A DNA stretch of 64,000 bases from Spartobacteria bacterium. GTDB lineage: Bacteria > Verrucomicrobiota > Verrucomicrobiia > Chthoniobacterales > UBA10450. This document shows positions 25,555 to 35,200 of the stretch, in pieces. The notes beneath the pieces are model-generated. The model did no database searches. It was not told the origin of the DNA and saw only the letters and a list, made by a program, of their open reading frames with translations. Numbering within the stretch: position 1 is the stretch's first letter; every line of letters starts with the position of its first letter. Where the stretch lies: positions 1 to 64,000 of the forward strand of contig PMTM01000022.1 of the NCBI GenBank assembly GCA_003167365.1. The letters run 5' to 3'. Made by a program: the position numbers and the translations under genes.

Positions 25555-26060
25555 TGTTGCGCCGCACTGCGGAGGAGATCGGCCACTTCGTTTTGGACGT
25601 TTCCGAGCTCGCCCAATCGCAATTGCGGATCGGGCACAATGAAAACGTCGCCGGTGGCGCCGTGTTCATAGATTAGCACTCGCCCGTTTTCCGCTTGCTC
25701 GGTCTTGATCTGTTTCAAGACTCGCTTCCGCTCGAGCATCACGGCGAGCACGTAACACGTATTCTGAGGAGCGTTCTCCGATGAAAGCAGACGCCGAAAA
25801 ATCTGTTCGGCTGATTCTTTGCCGAGAGTCTCGGCCGGCCCGGATGGCGCCGGTTCGTAACGCGTTTTCCAAAATGAAAACGGCTGGATGTTTTCGTTTC
25901 GATTCGTCCAGGCTTCCTCACTCAAATCCTCCCGGCGAAATCCTTCGGCATCCTGGAAAAGCAAAGTGTAAAAATGTTCGCCCGCGACGAAAGGGCGGTT
26001 GGTCAGGGCGCACGCATCCGATCGATGCTTGATCGTCCATTCGTTGGCCAGCGGATTCAT
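25551..26060 (-). CDS. Conserved-looking protein of unknown function
   Basis: The 169-aa product has no signal or TM segment. The first part (RSDACALTNRPFVAGEHFYTLLF) holds Cys and aromatic residues as in small zinc- or RNA-binding folds; the later part (ENAPQNTCYVLAVMLERKRVLKQIKTEQ) is helical. It overlaps the LptF/G gene upstream and dusB downstream by four bases each, so all three are translated as one unit. No family recognised. Confidence 0.65.
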   Translation of the reverse strand: MNPLANEWTIKHRSDACALTNRPFVAGEHFYTLLFQDAEGFRREDLSEEAWTNRNENIQPFSFWKTRYEPAPSGPAETLGKESAEQIFRRLLSSENAPQNTCYVLAVMLERKRVLKQIKTEQAENGRVLIYEHGATGDVFIVPDPQLRLGELGNVQNEVADLLRSAAQH

Positions 26061-27196
26061 CGCGAAACTATACGGCGGCGGCCGAAAACATGAAAGTTCC
26101 AGGACTCGCGGTTGGTGGAGCGGAGATAAAGAAGATAGAGGCCGATGGCGGCGAAGAGCAGGTTTGGCGTCCAGGCGGCGATCCAGGCTGGAATTCGATT
26201 ACCTTCGCCCAGAGCCAGGAAGAAATGAGTGAGAAAGTTCATGGAAAACACGATCAGAATAGCGAATGCGACGCTGGAAAGAACTCCGCGGCGGGAGAAC
26301 CCGATGCCGAGTGGCGCCGCGACCAGCACGACGACGAGACAGGCCCACGGCAGCGCCAGCCGATATTGAAAATGGGTGCTGAAAGGAGCGAGCAAACTGC
26401 CCGGAAAATCGGCGTTGTAATGGAGGTAATCGTTCAGTTCCGGCAAACTCAGGAACTCGGCCTGCACGTTGGCGCTGCCGATTCGGAATGGGGTCTCGCT
26501 CCAATGTTCGATGACAAGCGACGGAAGAATCTCGCTGTGAAGAATATTGCCGCGCCGATCGTAGTTCACGACCTTGGCCGTTTCCAGTAGCCACGATTTT
26601 TTGTCGGGCTGATAGACCGCGCGGGCCGCCAGGTAATTTGCGGTGATATTATCGTGCGCGTCCTGTTGCAGAATCTGCACATTGTTGAAGACATTCTCGC
26701 CGGGAAGGAAATCCTGAACAAACCAGGTCCGCGCGTCAGTTCGGTTGCGGAAGATTTGACCTTCGATGTGATTGCTTCGGGCTGGGCCGGTGCGTGACAG
26801 GTAATTTTGGCGCGAAAGCTCGGCATGGGGCGCGACCGAATAGTTCAAGGCAAAGGTGACCACCGTCGTCAACAGTCCAATTGCCAGCAATGGGAAGAGC
26901 AGGCGCGGGATGCTGACACCGGCAGTCAACATCGAAACAATCTCATTCGCGCGCGACATGCGTCCCAGCGAAAAAAGGAGCGCAAGCAAGAGAGAGACTG
27001 GCAACAGGATCACTAGGACCTGTGGCAACTGCGTCAGATAAAATTCAACGGTGCGGCTGAGGCCAAAATGGTTATCGAGAAAGACCGAGATATTTTCGCT
27101 AATATCGAAGATGAGCCAGATCGATAGAAAAGCCGCCACGCAATAAAGATATGCTTGGAGAAAATTGCGAACAACGTAGCGATCGAGCAGTTTCAC
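26057..27196 (-). CDS. LptF/LptG-family LPS export permease
   Basis: From the GTG at 27196 the product starts with KLLDRYVVRNFLQAYLYCVAAF, a typical LptG start, followed by TM helices (VLVILLPVSLLLALLFSLGRMS), the periplasmic beta-jellyroll domain at about residues 115-265, and three C-terminal TM helices (FAILIVFSMNFLTHFF). LptF and LptG with LptB extract LPS from the inner membrane. A GTG at 27223 would add nine residues. Only one of the pair is in the window, so F and G cannot be told apart. Divergent from the helicase gene. Confidence 0.85.
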   Translation of the reverse strand: MKLLDRYVVRNFLQAYLYCVAAFLSIWLIFDISENISVFLDNHFGLSRTVEFYLTQLPQVLVILLPVSLLLALLFSLGRMSRANEIVSMLTAGVSIPRLLFPLLAIGLLTTVVTFALNYSVAPHAELSRQNYLSRTGPARSNHIEGQIFRNRTDARTWFVQDFLPGENVFNNVQILQQDAHDNITANYLAARAVYQPDKKSWLLETAKVVNYDRRGNILHSEILPSLVIEHWSETPFRIGSANVQAEFLSLPELNDYLHYNADFPGSLLAPFSTHFQYRLALPWACLVVVLVAAPLGIGFSRRGVLSSVAFAILIVFSMNFLTHFFLALGEGNRIPAWIAAWTPNLLFAAIGLYLLYLRSTNRESWNFHVFGRRRIVSR

Positions 27197-27300
27197 GGCG
27201 CAAATTGAAGATGAGACGCCCACTTTAGCTTAACGATCTTAAGTTCAGGTAGCCGGGTCGACATGGTAAGATGAGTTTTGCTGGCTAAACCGAAATAGCA

Positions 27301-29283
27301 ATGATCGCCCTCAAAGATTCTCTCGGCACCGATTTTGTCGAACGGGTCGGCTCGATTTTTTCCAAGGACGGCCTGCTCTCGAAGGCCAAGAACTTCGAAT
27401 TCCGTCCGGAACAGCGGGAGATGGCCGCGGCGGTGGCGAAAACGCTGGAGGAAGAACGGCATCTGGTGGTGGAGGCGGGAACCGGCGTTGGGAAATCGCT
27501 CGCCTATCTGGTTCCGGCGATTCTGTTCGCGCTCGAGCAGCACAAGAAAGCGATCGTTTCCACCCATACGATCAATCTGCAAGAGCAACTCGTTCATAAG
27601 GATATTCCGATTTTGAAGAAAATCCTGCCGGTGGAGTTCGAGGCGGCGCTTTTGAAAGGTCGGCACAATTACCTTTGTCCGCGGCGACTGGAGCGCGCGT
27701 TGCAGCAAGGGAACGAGCTCTTCACGACAACCGAACAAGCTGAATTGACGCGTTTGGCCGAGTGGGCGCGGACTACGAGGGACGGATCGTTGAGCGATTT
27801 GGCGCTCGAGCCCGACCCAAAAGTTTGGGCGCAAATTTCGAGCGAACCTCATATCTGCACGACAAAGACCTGCGGACAACGGGCCGATTGCTTTTATCAG
27901 CAGGCCAGAAAACGCATTCTGGCCGCGGATGTGATTGTGATCAATCACACGCTGCTCTTTATGTTGCTCGGGAGTCCGGATGAGCAGCAAGAGCGCGAAA
28001 GCGGTTTTCTCTTTCCGAACGATTTCATCATTTTCGACGAAGCACACACGATCGAACAGACCGCGTCTCGGCAGGTTGGGATCGGCGTTTCCGAATACGG
28101 GCTACGATCGACAATTCAACGGTTGTATAACGCGCGGACGAAAAAAGGCCTCTTCACCTTCACTCGAGACGCGACCGGAGTGAAGCTGGTTGGCTCCCTA
28201 ATCGAAGATGTCGATTTCTTTTTTCGAAGTGTGGAAGGGCGCTGCGATTTTAAGAAGGGGCGGGAATTTCGCGTGCGCGAGCCGGACCTGGTTGCCGGGA
28301 CAATCACCGGCCGCCTGCTCGCGTTGCAAGCGCGCATCGCTGAGGTCGCTAAACAGACAGACGACGAATTCCTCAAAGCCGAATTGCAGGACCTGGGCCG
28401 GCGAATTCGAGACGCGCGCGACGGAATCGAGATCTTCCTCGCCCAAAGCGCTAGTGAACACGTTTATTGGGTCGAACGCACGGGCAAAGCCGCTAAATTC
28501 TTGTCGCTCAACGCGGCGCCGATCGACGTCGCGCCGGTTTTGCGCCGCATGCTTTTTCGCGAGGATTGCTCGTCTGTGATGACGAGTGCAACTCTGGCGG
28601 TCGGTCGTCCCGATCTCGCCTATTTTCGAAAGCGAGTTGGCGCGGGCGACGCTGAGCCGTTGCAATTGGGGAGTCCGTTCGATTTTTCCAAACAGATGAA
28701 AATATTCATCGTGCAAAAGATGCCGGACCCGCGGGATGCGACTTACGAAGAAGCGCTCGAGCATTGGATCGCGCATTTCGTCGAAGAAACGGATGGGCGC
28801 GCGTTTGTGCTCTTCACCAATTATCGCGCCATGCTCCAGGTGGCCGCACAGATGGGGGAGTTTTTTGTGAAGAAGGGAATGAACTTGTTGGTGCAAGGGG
28901 CGGGTTTGCCGCGTGGCCTATTGCTGGAGCAGTTCAAGACAACACCGCGCAGCGTTCTCTTTGGGACGGACAGCTTTTGGATGGGGGTCGATGTTCCAGG
29001 TGAGGCGCTCTCCAACGTGATCATCACTCGATTGCCTTTTGCCGTGCCGGATCATCCGTTGATCGAAGCCAAGCTCGAGTTTATCGAAGCACGCGGTGGC
29101 GACGCGTTTACCGAATACTCATTGCCGGAAGCGATCTTGAAAATGCGCCAGGGCGTAGGCCGTTTGATTCGAACCAAGAGTGATAAAGGGATTATCGTCA
29201 TCCTCGACAACCGGATCGTAACAAAACCTTACGGGCGCGCGTTTTTGAGCGCGCTGCCCAAGTGTCCGGTCAAAATCATTTGA
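27301..29283 (+). CDS. dinG: DinG-type Fe-S superfamily 2 DNA helicase
   Basis: The 660-aa protein has FRPEQREMAAAVA (Q motif region), Walker A in VEAGTGVGKSLAYL (about residues 58-70), Cys residues for a 4Fe-4S cluster in YLCPRRLE and CTTKTCGQRADC, the DEAH box in IIFDEAHTIE (about 245), and motif VI around MRQGVGRLIRTKSDKG. DinG/XPD-type helicases unwind 5'-tailed DNA, D-loops and R-loops and in E. coli are SOS-induced. No LexA-type palindrome was seen upstream of this gene, but one follows 17 bases after its stop. Confidence 0.9.
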   Translation: MIALKDSLGTDFVERVGSIFSKDGLLSKAKNFEFRPEQREMAAAVAKTLEEERHLVVEAGTGVGKSLAYLVPAILFALEQHKKAIVSTHTINLQEQLVHKDIPILKKILPVEFEAALLKGRHNYLCPRRLERALQQGNELFTTTEQAELTRLAEWARTTRDGSLSDLALEPDPKVWAQISSEPHICTTKTCGQRADCFYQQARKRILAADVIVINHTLLFMLLGSPDEQQERESGFLFPNDFIIFDEAHTIEQTASRQVGIGVSEYGLRSTIQRLYNARTKKGLFTFTRDATGVKLVGSLIEDVDFFFRSVEGRCDFKKGREFRVREPDLVAGTITGRLLALQARIAEVAKQTDDEFLKAELQDLGRRIRDARDGIEIFLAQSASEHVYWVERTGKAAKFLSLNAAPIDVAPVLRRMLFREDCSSVMTSATLAVGRPDLAYFRKRVGAGDAEPLQLGSPFDFSKQMKIFIVQKMPDPRDATYEEALEHWIAHFVEETDGRAFVLFTNYRAMLQVAAQMGEFFVKKGMNLLVQGAGLPRGLLLEQFKTTPRSVLFGTDSFWMGVDVPGEALSNVIITRLPFAVPDHPLIEAKLEFIEARGGDAFTEYSLPEAILKMRQGVGRLIRTKSDKGIIVILDNRIVTKPYGRAFLSALPKCPVKII

Positions 29284-29299
29284 CACTTTACTTCCAAAG

Positions 29300-29313
29300 T
29301 GTTCATCTGAACA
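29300..29313. promoter_or_regulatory. LexA box upstream of the repeat-protein / imuB-C / dnaE2 operon
   Basis: TGTTCATCTGAACA is a perfect TGTTC-N4-GAACA palindrome, ending 7 bases before the ATG of the repeat-protein gene at 29321. Its arms are identical to those of the box in front of imuA. Confidence 0.8.
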
Positions 29314-29320
29314 TATCACG

Positions 29321-31264
29321 ATGAAGAAAATGCGATTCTCGATCTTAGCCGCGGCTGCGGCATTGCTTGTCGGGGTCGCGATTGGCCATTACGCGATTCC
29401 AGGTTCAAAAATTCCACGCGTGAAAACAGCGGCAACTGCGTTGTCGAGCGAAGCGAATACGTCGGTCGCCACTACGATTCTTCCTCCGCCGAAAGATTCA
29501 ACATCGACAATTAAATCCACAGGCGAACCCGCTCCTTCATCCGCCGAACAAATTATCGAGAGCATTAAAGCTGCGGTCGCACGTCCCGACACCCGCCATA
29601 CTTATGTGACTTTCAGTAAGCTGGCTGAATCGGTTGATGAAAAAAATGTGCGCGAGGTTCTCGCGTTCGCGCAAAACCTGCCTAGGCAACAGGACAAAAG
29701 CACGCTCGTCTCTCTGCTTGTCGGCCGTTGGGCCGAGTTCGATCCGAAATCCGCCATCGCTTATGCGCAAAGTTTGCCGGGAGGTTCGCCTCGTAACGCA
29801 GCGGTGACCAGTGTCGTCGGCGGCTGGGCCGAGCACGATTTGGCAGCGGCCACGGCTTGGACGCAGCAATTGCCGCCGGGTCAGGCTCGCGATCAAGCGA
29901 TGCAAACGATTGTTTCCTCGCTGGCCGATAAAGATCCGCAAGCTGCCCTCAGCTTTTTGGAAAACTTGCCGCCAGGCCGAAGCCGCCAGCATCTTTATTG
30001 GCCGATTTTTAGTCGTTGGGCGACGAGCGATCCGATGGCGGCAGCGGAAGCCGCGACGCAGCTTCCGGCGGGCACAAGTCGCGATGCGACTTTGCAAGCA
30101 ATCGGTTCCACTTGGGCGAATCAGGATCCGGAAGCTGCATTTACTTGGGCAAATAATTTACCGCAAAACCAGGGACGGAATAATGCGCTGCAAAACATTC
30201 TTTCGAACTGGGCGACGAAAGATCCGCAAAAAGCGGCAACCATCGCGGTGAGCTTGCCGAATGGGAACACTCGCGATCAATCGATCGGCAACATCGCGCG
30301 GCAATGGGCGTTGACCGATGCGCGCGCCGCGCTCGCCTGGACACAAGCTTTGCCCGCGGGTGAATCACAAAAACGGGCGTTGCATGCGGTGCTGGCCGCC
30401 TGGGTGCAATCGGATCCGACGGCAGCCGCTTCTTATGTCACGACACTTCCATCTGGCAAAGCGCAGGAAGAAGCGAGCCTGACAATCGCGATGCAACTGG
30501 CCGGTAGCGATATCCCAGGAGCCATTAGTTGGGTGCAAAAACTTCCCGCCGGCACTGGCCGGCAAGGCGCCCTTGCCAATATCGTTTCGCAATGGAGTGA
30601 ATCCGATCCGCGCGCGGCGGCTGATTTTGCATTGCGCTCGAGCGAAAAGGACGATCGCAAGAATTTGCTCGAAAAAATCTCGCGGCAATGGGCGTATCAG
30701 GATCCGCAAGCTGCGCTTTCCTGGGCAGAAAATTTGTCCGACCCCATGGCCCGGGATTCTGTTTTGCCCAACGTTATCGCAGCTGTCTCCGAAACCGATC
30801 CCCGCGAAGCAACCAAACTTGTTTCGCGATTGTCATCTGGCGAAGCGCAGACGAATGCCGCGGTTGCAATTATCACTCAATGGGCCGGTGAAGATCCACA
30901 GGCTGCAAGTCAGTGGGCGGCTTCCTTTCCGGAAAACTCCACCCGAGAGCGCGCGTTCGAGAGTTTGATCAATCGTTGGTCGCAAACCGATCCCTACGCG
31001 GCGGCGTCTTGGCTTTCGACTTTGTCGCAAGGTGCATCGCGCGATAAAGCCGTGGGTACTTTTGCCAGGAACATTGCCGTTTCTGATCCGCAAACGGCCG
31101 CGCAATGGGCTGAATCCATCGGCAGCGACACTGTCCGCAATGCTCAGCTCGAACCCATTGTCGCTAATTGGCTCAAGACCGATTCAAACGGCGCGACGGC
31201 TTGGATCCTGACTTCTTCACTTTCGGATGAAATGAAAACCAGGCTGCTTCCGCAGGGGAAATAA
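29321..31264 (+). CDS. Secreted repeat protein (about 16 repeats of 35 aa) heading a LexA-type operon
   Basis: The 647-aa product has an N-terminal signal or anchor (ILAAAAALLVGVAIGHYAIPG), a Ser/Thr-rich linker to about residue 75, then roughly sixteen 35-residue helical repeats with the pattern W-A-x-x-D-P-x-A-A-x-x-W-x-x-x-L-P-x-G-x-x-R. Examples are WATSDPMAAAEAATQLPAGT and WANQDPEAAFTWANNLPQNQ. They resemble TPR/Sel1-like alpha solenoids and imply protein binding outside the cytoplasm. It starts 7 bases after a LexA-type palindrome and its stop is only 7 bases before the second half of imuB. Function unknown; the SOS link comes only from position. Confidence 0.75.
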   Translation: MKKMRFSILAAAAALLVGVAIGHYAIPGSKIPRVKTAATALSSEANTSVATTILPPPKDSTSTIKSTGEPAPSSAEQIIESIKAAVARPDTRHTYVTFSKLAESVDEKNVREVLAFAQNLPRQQDKSTLVSLLVGRWAEFDPKSAIAYAQSLPGGSPRNAAVTSVVGGWAEHDLAAATAWTQQLPPGQARDQAMQTIVSSLADKDPQAALSFLENLPPGRSRQHLYWPIFSRWATSDPMAAAEAATQLPAGTSRDATLQAIGSTWANQDPEAAFTWANNLPQNQGRNNALQNILSNWATKDPQKAATIAVSLPNGNTRDQSIGNIARQWALTDARAALAWTQALPAGESQKRALHAVLAAWVQSDPTAAASYVTTLPSGKAQEEASLTIAMQLAGSDIPGAISWVQKLPAGTGRQGALANIVSQWSESDPRAAADFALRSSEKDDRKNLLEKISRQWAYQDPQAALSWAENLSDPMARDSVLPNVIAAVSETDPREATKLVSRLSSGEAQTNAAVAIITQWAGEDPQAASQWAASFPENSTRERAFESLINRWSQTDPYAAASWLSTLSQGASRDKAVGTFARNIAVSDPQTAAQWAESIGSDTVRNAQLEPIVANWLKTDSNGATAWILTSSLSDEMKTRLLPQGK

Positions 31265-31271
31265 ACCGGGT

Positions 31272-32246
31272 ATGAAAGCGGAAGGGACACCGAAAGATCT
31301 TAAAACCGCCGGCGAAGTTCATAAGATTCTGGAGATCTTGCATAAGTGGGGGATTCATACCCTCGGTCAGTTTGCCAGTCTGGATAAAGAGGAGCTAAAT
31401 GCGCGTCTTGGGTCCGAAGCGGTCCGGCTGTGGGAGCGCGCAAATGGAAAATCGATTCGACTGCTCAAATGGGTACAGCCTCCGGAAGCGTTTGCGGAAA
31501 GCTTTGAATTCGAACACGAAGTCGAAACCGTCGAACCGCTGCTCTTCATGCTGCGCCGTTTTTTGCAGCAGCTGACTTTTCGATTAAGCGCAATCTATCT
31601 TGTCGCAAAAGAACTCACTATTCGGATTACTTTTGCCGACAAAAAATGTTACGAGCCCCATTTTAAAATTCCGCAGCCGACGAACGATGTCGATCTTCTG
31701 TTTCGGATGCTGCACACGCATCTTGAAAATTTTAAATCCCCCCAACCAATCATTGCCGTCTCGCTCGAGGCTCAACCGATCAAGCCTGCTCGGCAACAGT
31801 TCGGCCTTTTCGAAACTGCATTGCGTGATCCCAATCAGCTTTACGAGACGCTCGCGCGACTCATTGCTTTGTTAGGCGCGGCTCGAGTCGGCACGCCTGC
31901 TCTAGAGGAAACTTATCGGCCGGATGCTTTTCGTATCGAACCATTTTCGTGGGAGTTAAACGATGCGTCTGCAACAAACGATGCAATCCCGCGTTCTGCG
32001 CTGCGGCGTTTTCGCCCAAATGTTCCTGCTTCTGTCCTGCTAAACGAAAGTAAGCCCGCCTACATCCGAAGTTCGCGAATCGAAGGCGAAGTCTCGGCGC
32101 AACAAGGGCCTTATGCGGCCTCCGGCAATTGGTGGGATGAAGCACGCTGGAGCCGGCTCGAATGGGATGTGCAATTAGAGAACGGAGTTTCAGCGCGCTG
32201 TCATCAAACCGAGAGCGGATGGGCCGTCGATGGCATTTACGATTAG
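31272..32246 (+). CDS. imuB: ImuB C-terminal half (split Y-family polymerase-like protein)
   Basis: The 324-aa product begins where the other half (17107-17643) stops: after a short lead, EVHKILEILHKWGIHTLGQFASLDKEELNARLGSEAVRL is the helix-hairpin-helix/thumb region, FEFEHEVETVEPLLFMLRRFLQQL opens the little-finger domain, and the C-terminal tail with RRFRPNVPASV and WWDEARWSRLEWDVQLENG is typical of ImuB's clamp and partner-binding end. No palm domain is present. The two halves sum to 502 aa, a normal ImuB length. It sits 27 bases before dnaE2, its usual partner. Confidence 0.85.
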   Translation: MKAEGTPKDLKTAGEVHKILEILHKWGIHTLGQFASLDKEELNARLGSEAVRLWERANGKSIRLLKWVQPPEAFAESFEFEHEVETVEPLLFMLRRFLQQLTFRLSAIYLVAKELTIRITFADKKCYEPHFKIPQPTNDVDLLFRMLHTHLENFKSPQPIIAVSLEAQPIKPARQQFGLFETALRDPNQLYETLARLIALLGAARVGTPALEETYRPDAFRIEPFSWELNDASATNDAIPRSALRRFRPNVPASVLLNESKPAYIRSSRIEGEVSAQQGPYAASGNWWDEARWSRLEWDVQLENGVSARCHQTESGWAVDGIYD

Positions 32247-32273
32247 TGAAAACCACCACCCCGGTGGCCGCGT

Positions 32274-35200
32274 ATGTCTTATGTCGAACTCCATGCACGC
32301 AGTGCGTTTAGTTTCCTCCGCGGCACTTCATTCCCAGAACAATTAGCTGAGACTGCCGGCGAGCTCGAGATGCCGGCGCTGGCCCTGCTCGATCGTAACG
32401 GGGTTTATGGCGCACAACGCTTTTCCGTTGCGGCACGCGAAAACAAGGTGCGACCAATTGTCGGATGCGAACTGAGTATGGAGGACAGCGGTATTTTGCC
32501 CGTGCTGGTGGAGAATCGCACCGGCTACAAAAATTTATGCGAACTGCTTACCCACTCGCATCTGCGAAGCGAGAAAGGAAAGTGCTCGATTCAATGGAAT
32601 GAACTCCCGCCATTCGGCGAAGGGCTCGTGGCATTTTACAACGCATCGTTACTCGATTCGCACCACGCGATCGAAAAATTATTGTCGATCTTTGGCAGAG
32701 AAAATCTCTACGTTGAAATTCAACGCCATTTTCTCCGCGGCGAAGAACGCGTTAATCGATCGCTGGTCGATCTTGCCGCGCATTATCGGTTGCCGATCTT
32801 AGCCACGAACGGCGTGCAGTATGCAAAACCGTACGGGCGACAAGTTCTCGACGTCTTCACCTGTATTCGTGAACACACCCACCTCGATGCCGCCGGCAAA
32901 CTGCTGACGCAAAACAGCGAACGGCACCTGAAGAGCGATGCTGACATGTGCGAGCTCTTTCGCGATTTGCCTGAAGCGATCGAAAACACCGCGCGGTTGG
33001 CCGAACACCTCACTTTTTCACTGAAGAACATCGGCTACGCATTTCCGGATTTCGCTGTGCCGGACGGACACAGCATGGATTCATTTCTGCGCACGATCAC
33101 CTGGTTTGGCGCCCAGCAACGTTATGCAGGGCTCGGCGTTGCGGTTAAACGCCAGATCGAGGAGGAACTTGCTCTGATTCAGAAACTGGGGTTCTCCGGA
33201 TATTTTTTGATCGTTTGGGACATCATCAATTTCTGTCGCGAACACAACATTATGGTTCAGGGCCGGGGCAGCGCGGCGAACAGTGCGGTTTGTTATTGCC
33301 TCGGCATCACCCCAGTCGATCCGGTGAACAACCATTTGGTCTTCGAGCGTTTTCTCAGCGAAGGGCGAAAAGGCTGGCCGGATATTGATCTCGATCTTCC
33401 CAGCGGCGATCGGCGGGAAAGCGTGATTCAGGAAATTTATCGGCGATACGGCAAGCACGGCGCGGCCATGACCGCGAACGTGATTACGTATCGGGGCCGC
33501 AGTGCGGCGCGGGAGATCGGCAAAGCATTAAATTTTCCGCCGAGCATTATCGACCGCTTTTCCCATTTGTTTGCCAACGGCGACTTTCCACACACGCTCG
33601 ATCTCCAATCTCAGATCGCTCAGGCCGGTTTACCCAAAGAACATCCGCGCATGCCGGCGTTCATAAATTTATATCAAGCCATCTACGGTTTGCCGCGCCA
33701 CCTCGGCCAGCATTCCGGTGGGATGATCATTTGCCAAAACAAACTCAGTTCATTCGTCCCACTTGAGAATGCATCGATGCCGGGACGCGTCGTCGCTCAA
33801 TGGGACAAGGACGATTGTGAAGACCTTGGCATCGTAAAAGTCGATCTACTCGGTCTCGGCATGATGTCGGTCATGCAGGATGCGCTCGAGTTATGTCGCG
33901 ATCGCGGCCGACCGCTCGACTTGGCGCACATTCCGAAAGATGACGAGACAACCTTCCAGATCATGCAAAAGGCCGACACCATCGGTATTTTTCAAATCGA
34001 GAGTCGCGCGCAAATGGCGACGCTGCCGCGGATGAAGCCGAAATGTTTTTATGATGTCGTGATCGAGGTCGCGATCATTCGGCCGGGACCGATTCAGGGC
34101 GATATGGTGCATCCGTATCTGAATCGTCGAGCTGGACGGGAACCGGTGACTTATTTTGATTCGCGTCTCGAGCCGATCCTAAAGCGCACATTGGGCGTTC
34201 CGTTGTTTCAGGAACAAATGCTCAAGATCGCGATGGTGATGGCGGATTTTTCCGGTGACGAAGCGGAGGAATTGCGGCGTGCACTCAGTTTTCATCGCTC
34301 GGAGGAGCGAATGAACAAAGTGAGCGTGAAGCTGCGCGCGGCCATGATGCGAAAGGGTATTGCCCCTGAAGTGATCGACAAAATCATTCAATCGATCAGT
34401 TCGTTTGCGCTTTATGGATTTCCCGAGTCGCACGCGATCAGTTTCGCCATCCTCGCTTATGGAAGCGCGTATCTAAAAGCGCATCGCGCGCCGGAGTTTT
34501 ACGTCAGTCTCCTCAGCAATCAGCCGATGGGTTTTTACACGCCCGCTACGATCGTGAAAGACGCCCACCGGCATGGCGTTAAAATCAAGCCGGTATGCGT
34601 CGTGCAATCAGAATGCCGATGTACGGTCGTTTCAGACGACACCGTTCGATTGGGATTTTGCGTGGTGAACGGATTGCGGCAGGAACACGCCGAAGAGCTC
34701 GTGCGGCAACGGCAAGATCGACAATTTCATTCGCTGGATGATTTCAAGCGACGCGTGCCGCTCTCGAAAGAAGAGCTGCGCATTCTCGCCGAACTGGGCG
34801 CGCTCAATTGCTTCACCGATCATCGGCGGGCGGCGATGTGGAGAGTGGAAGAGAACATGCATGACGATCTATTCGCATCGGCATGTCATCCCGAGCGAAG
34901 CGAGGGACTTCACCTACGAAGCACGCAGCAAACTGTGGACGGAGAATGTTCTATTTCCCTATGTGAGATCCCTCGCTTCGCTCGGGATGACAGAGGAGAA
35001 AAATCGCCGCTCAAGCCGATGACGATGCCGGAACGGGTCCGGGCGGATTACGAAACGATGAATCTAACCACCGGTCCGCATCCGATGAAACTGTTGCGCG
35101 AAAGTTTACCGGATGTTTGGCGAGCGACGGATCTCATCCAGGCGCGGCACGGAGCGATCGTGCAAATCGCCGGCAACGTGATTTGTCGTCAGCGTCCGGG

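Noticed and set aside
27224-27300. LexA box upstream of dinG
   Set aside because: The only candidate, AGTTCAGGTAGCC, lacks the GAAC arm.
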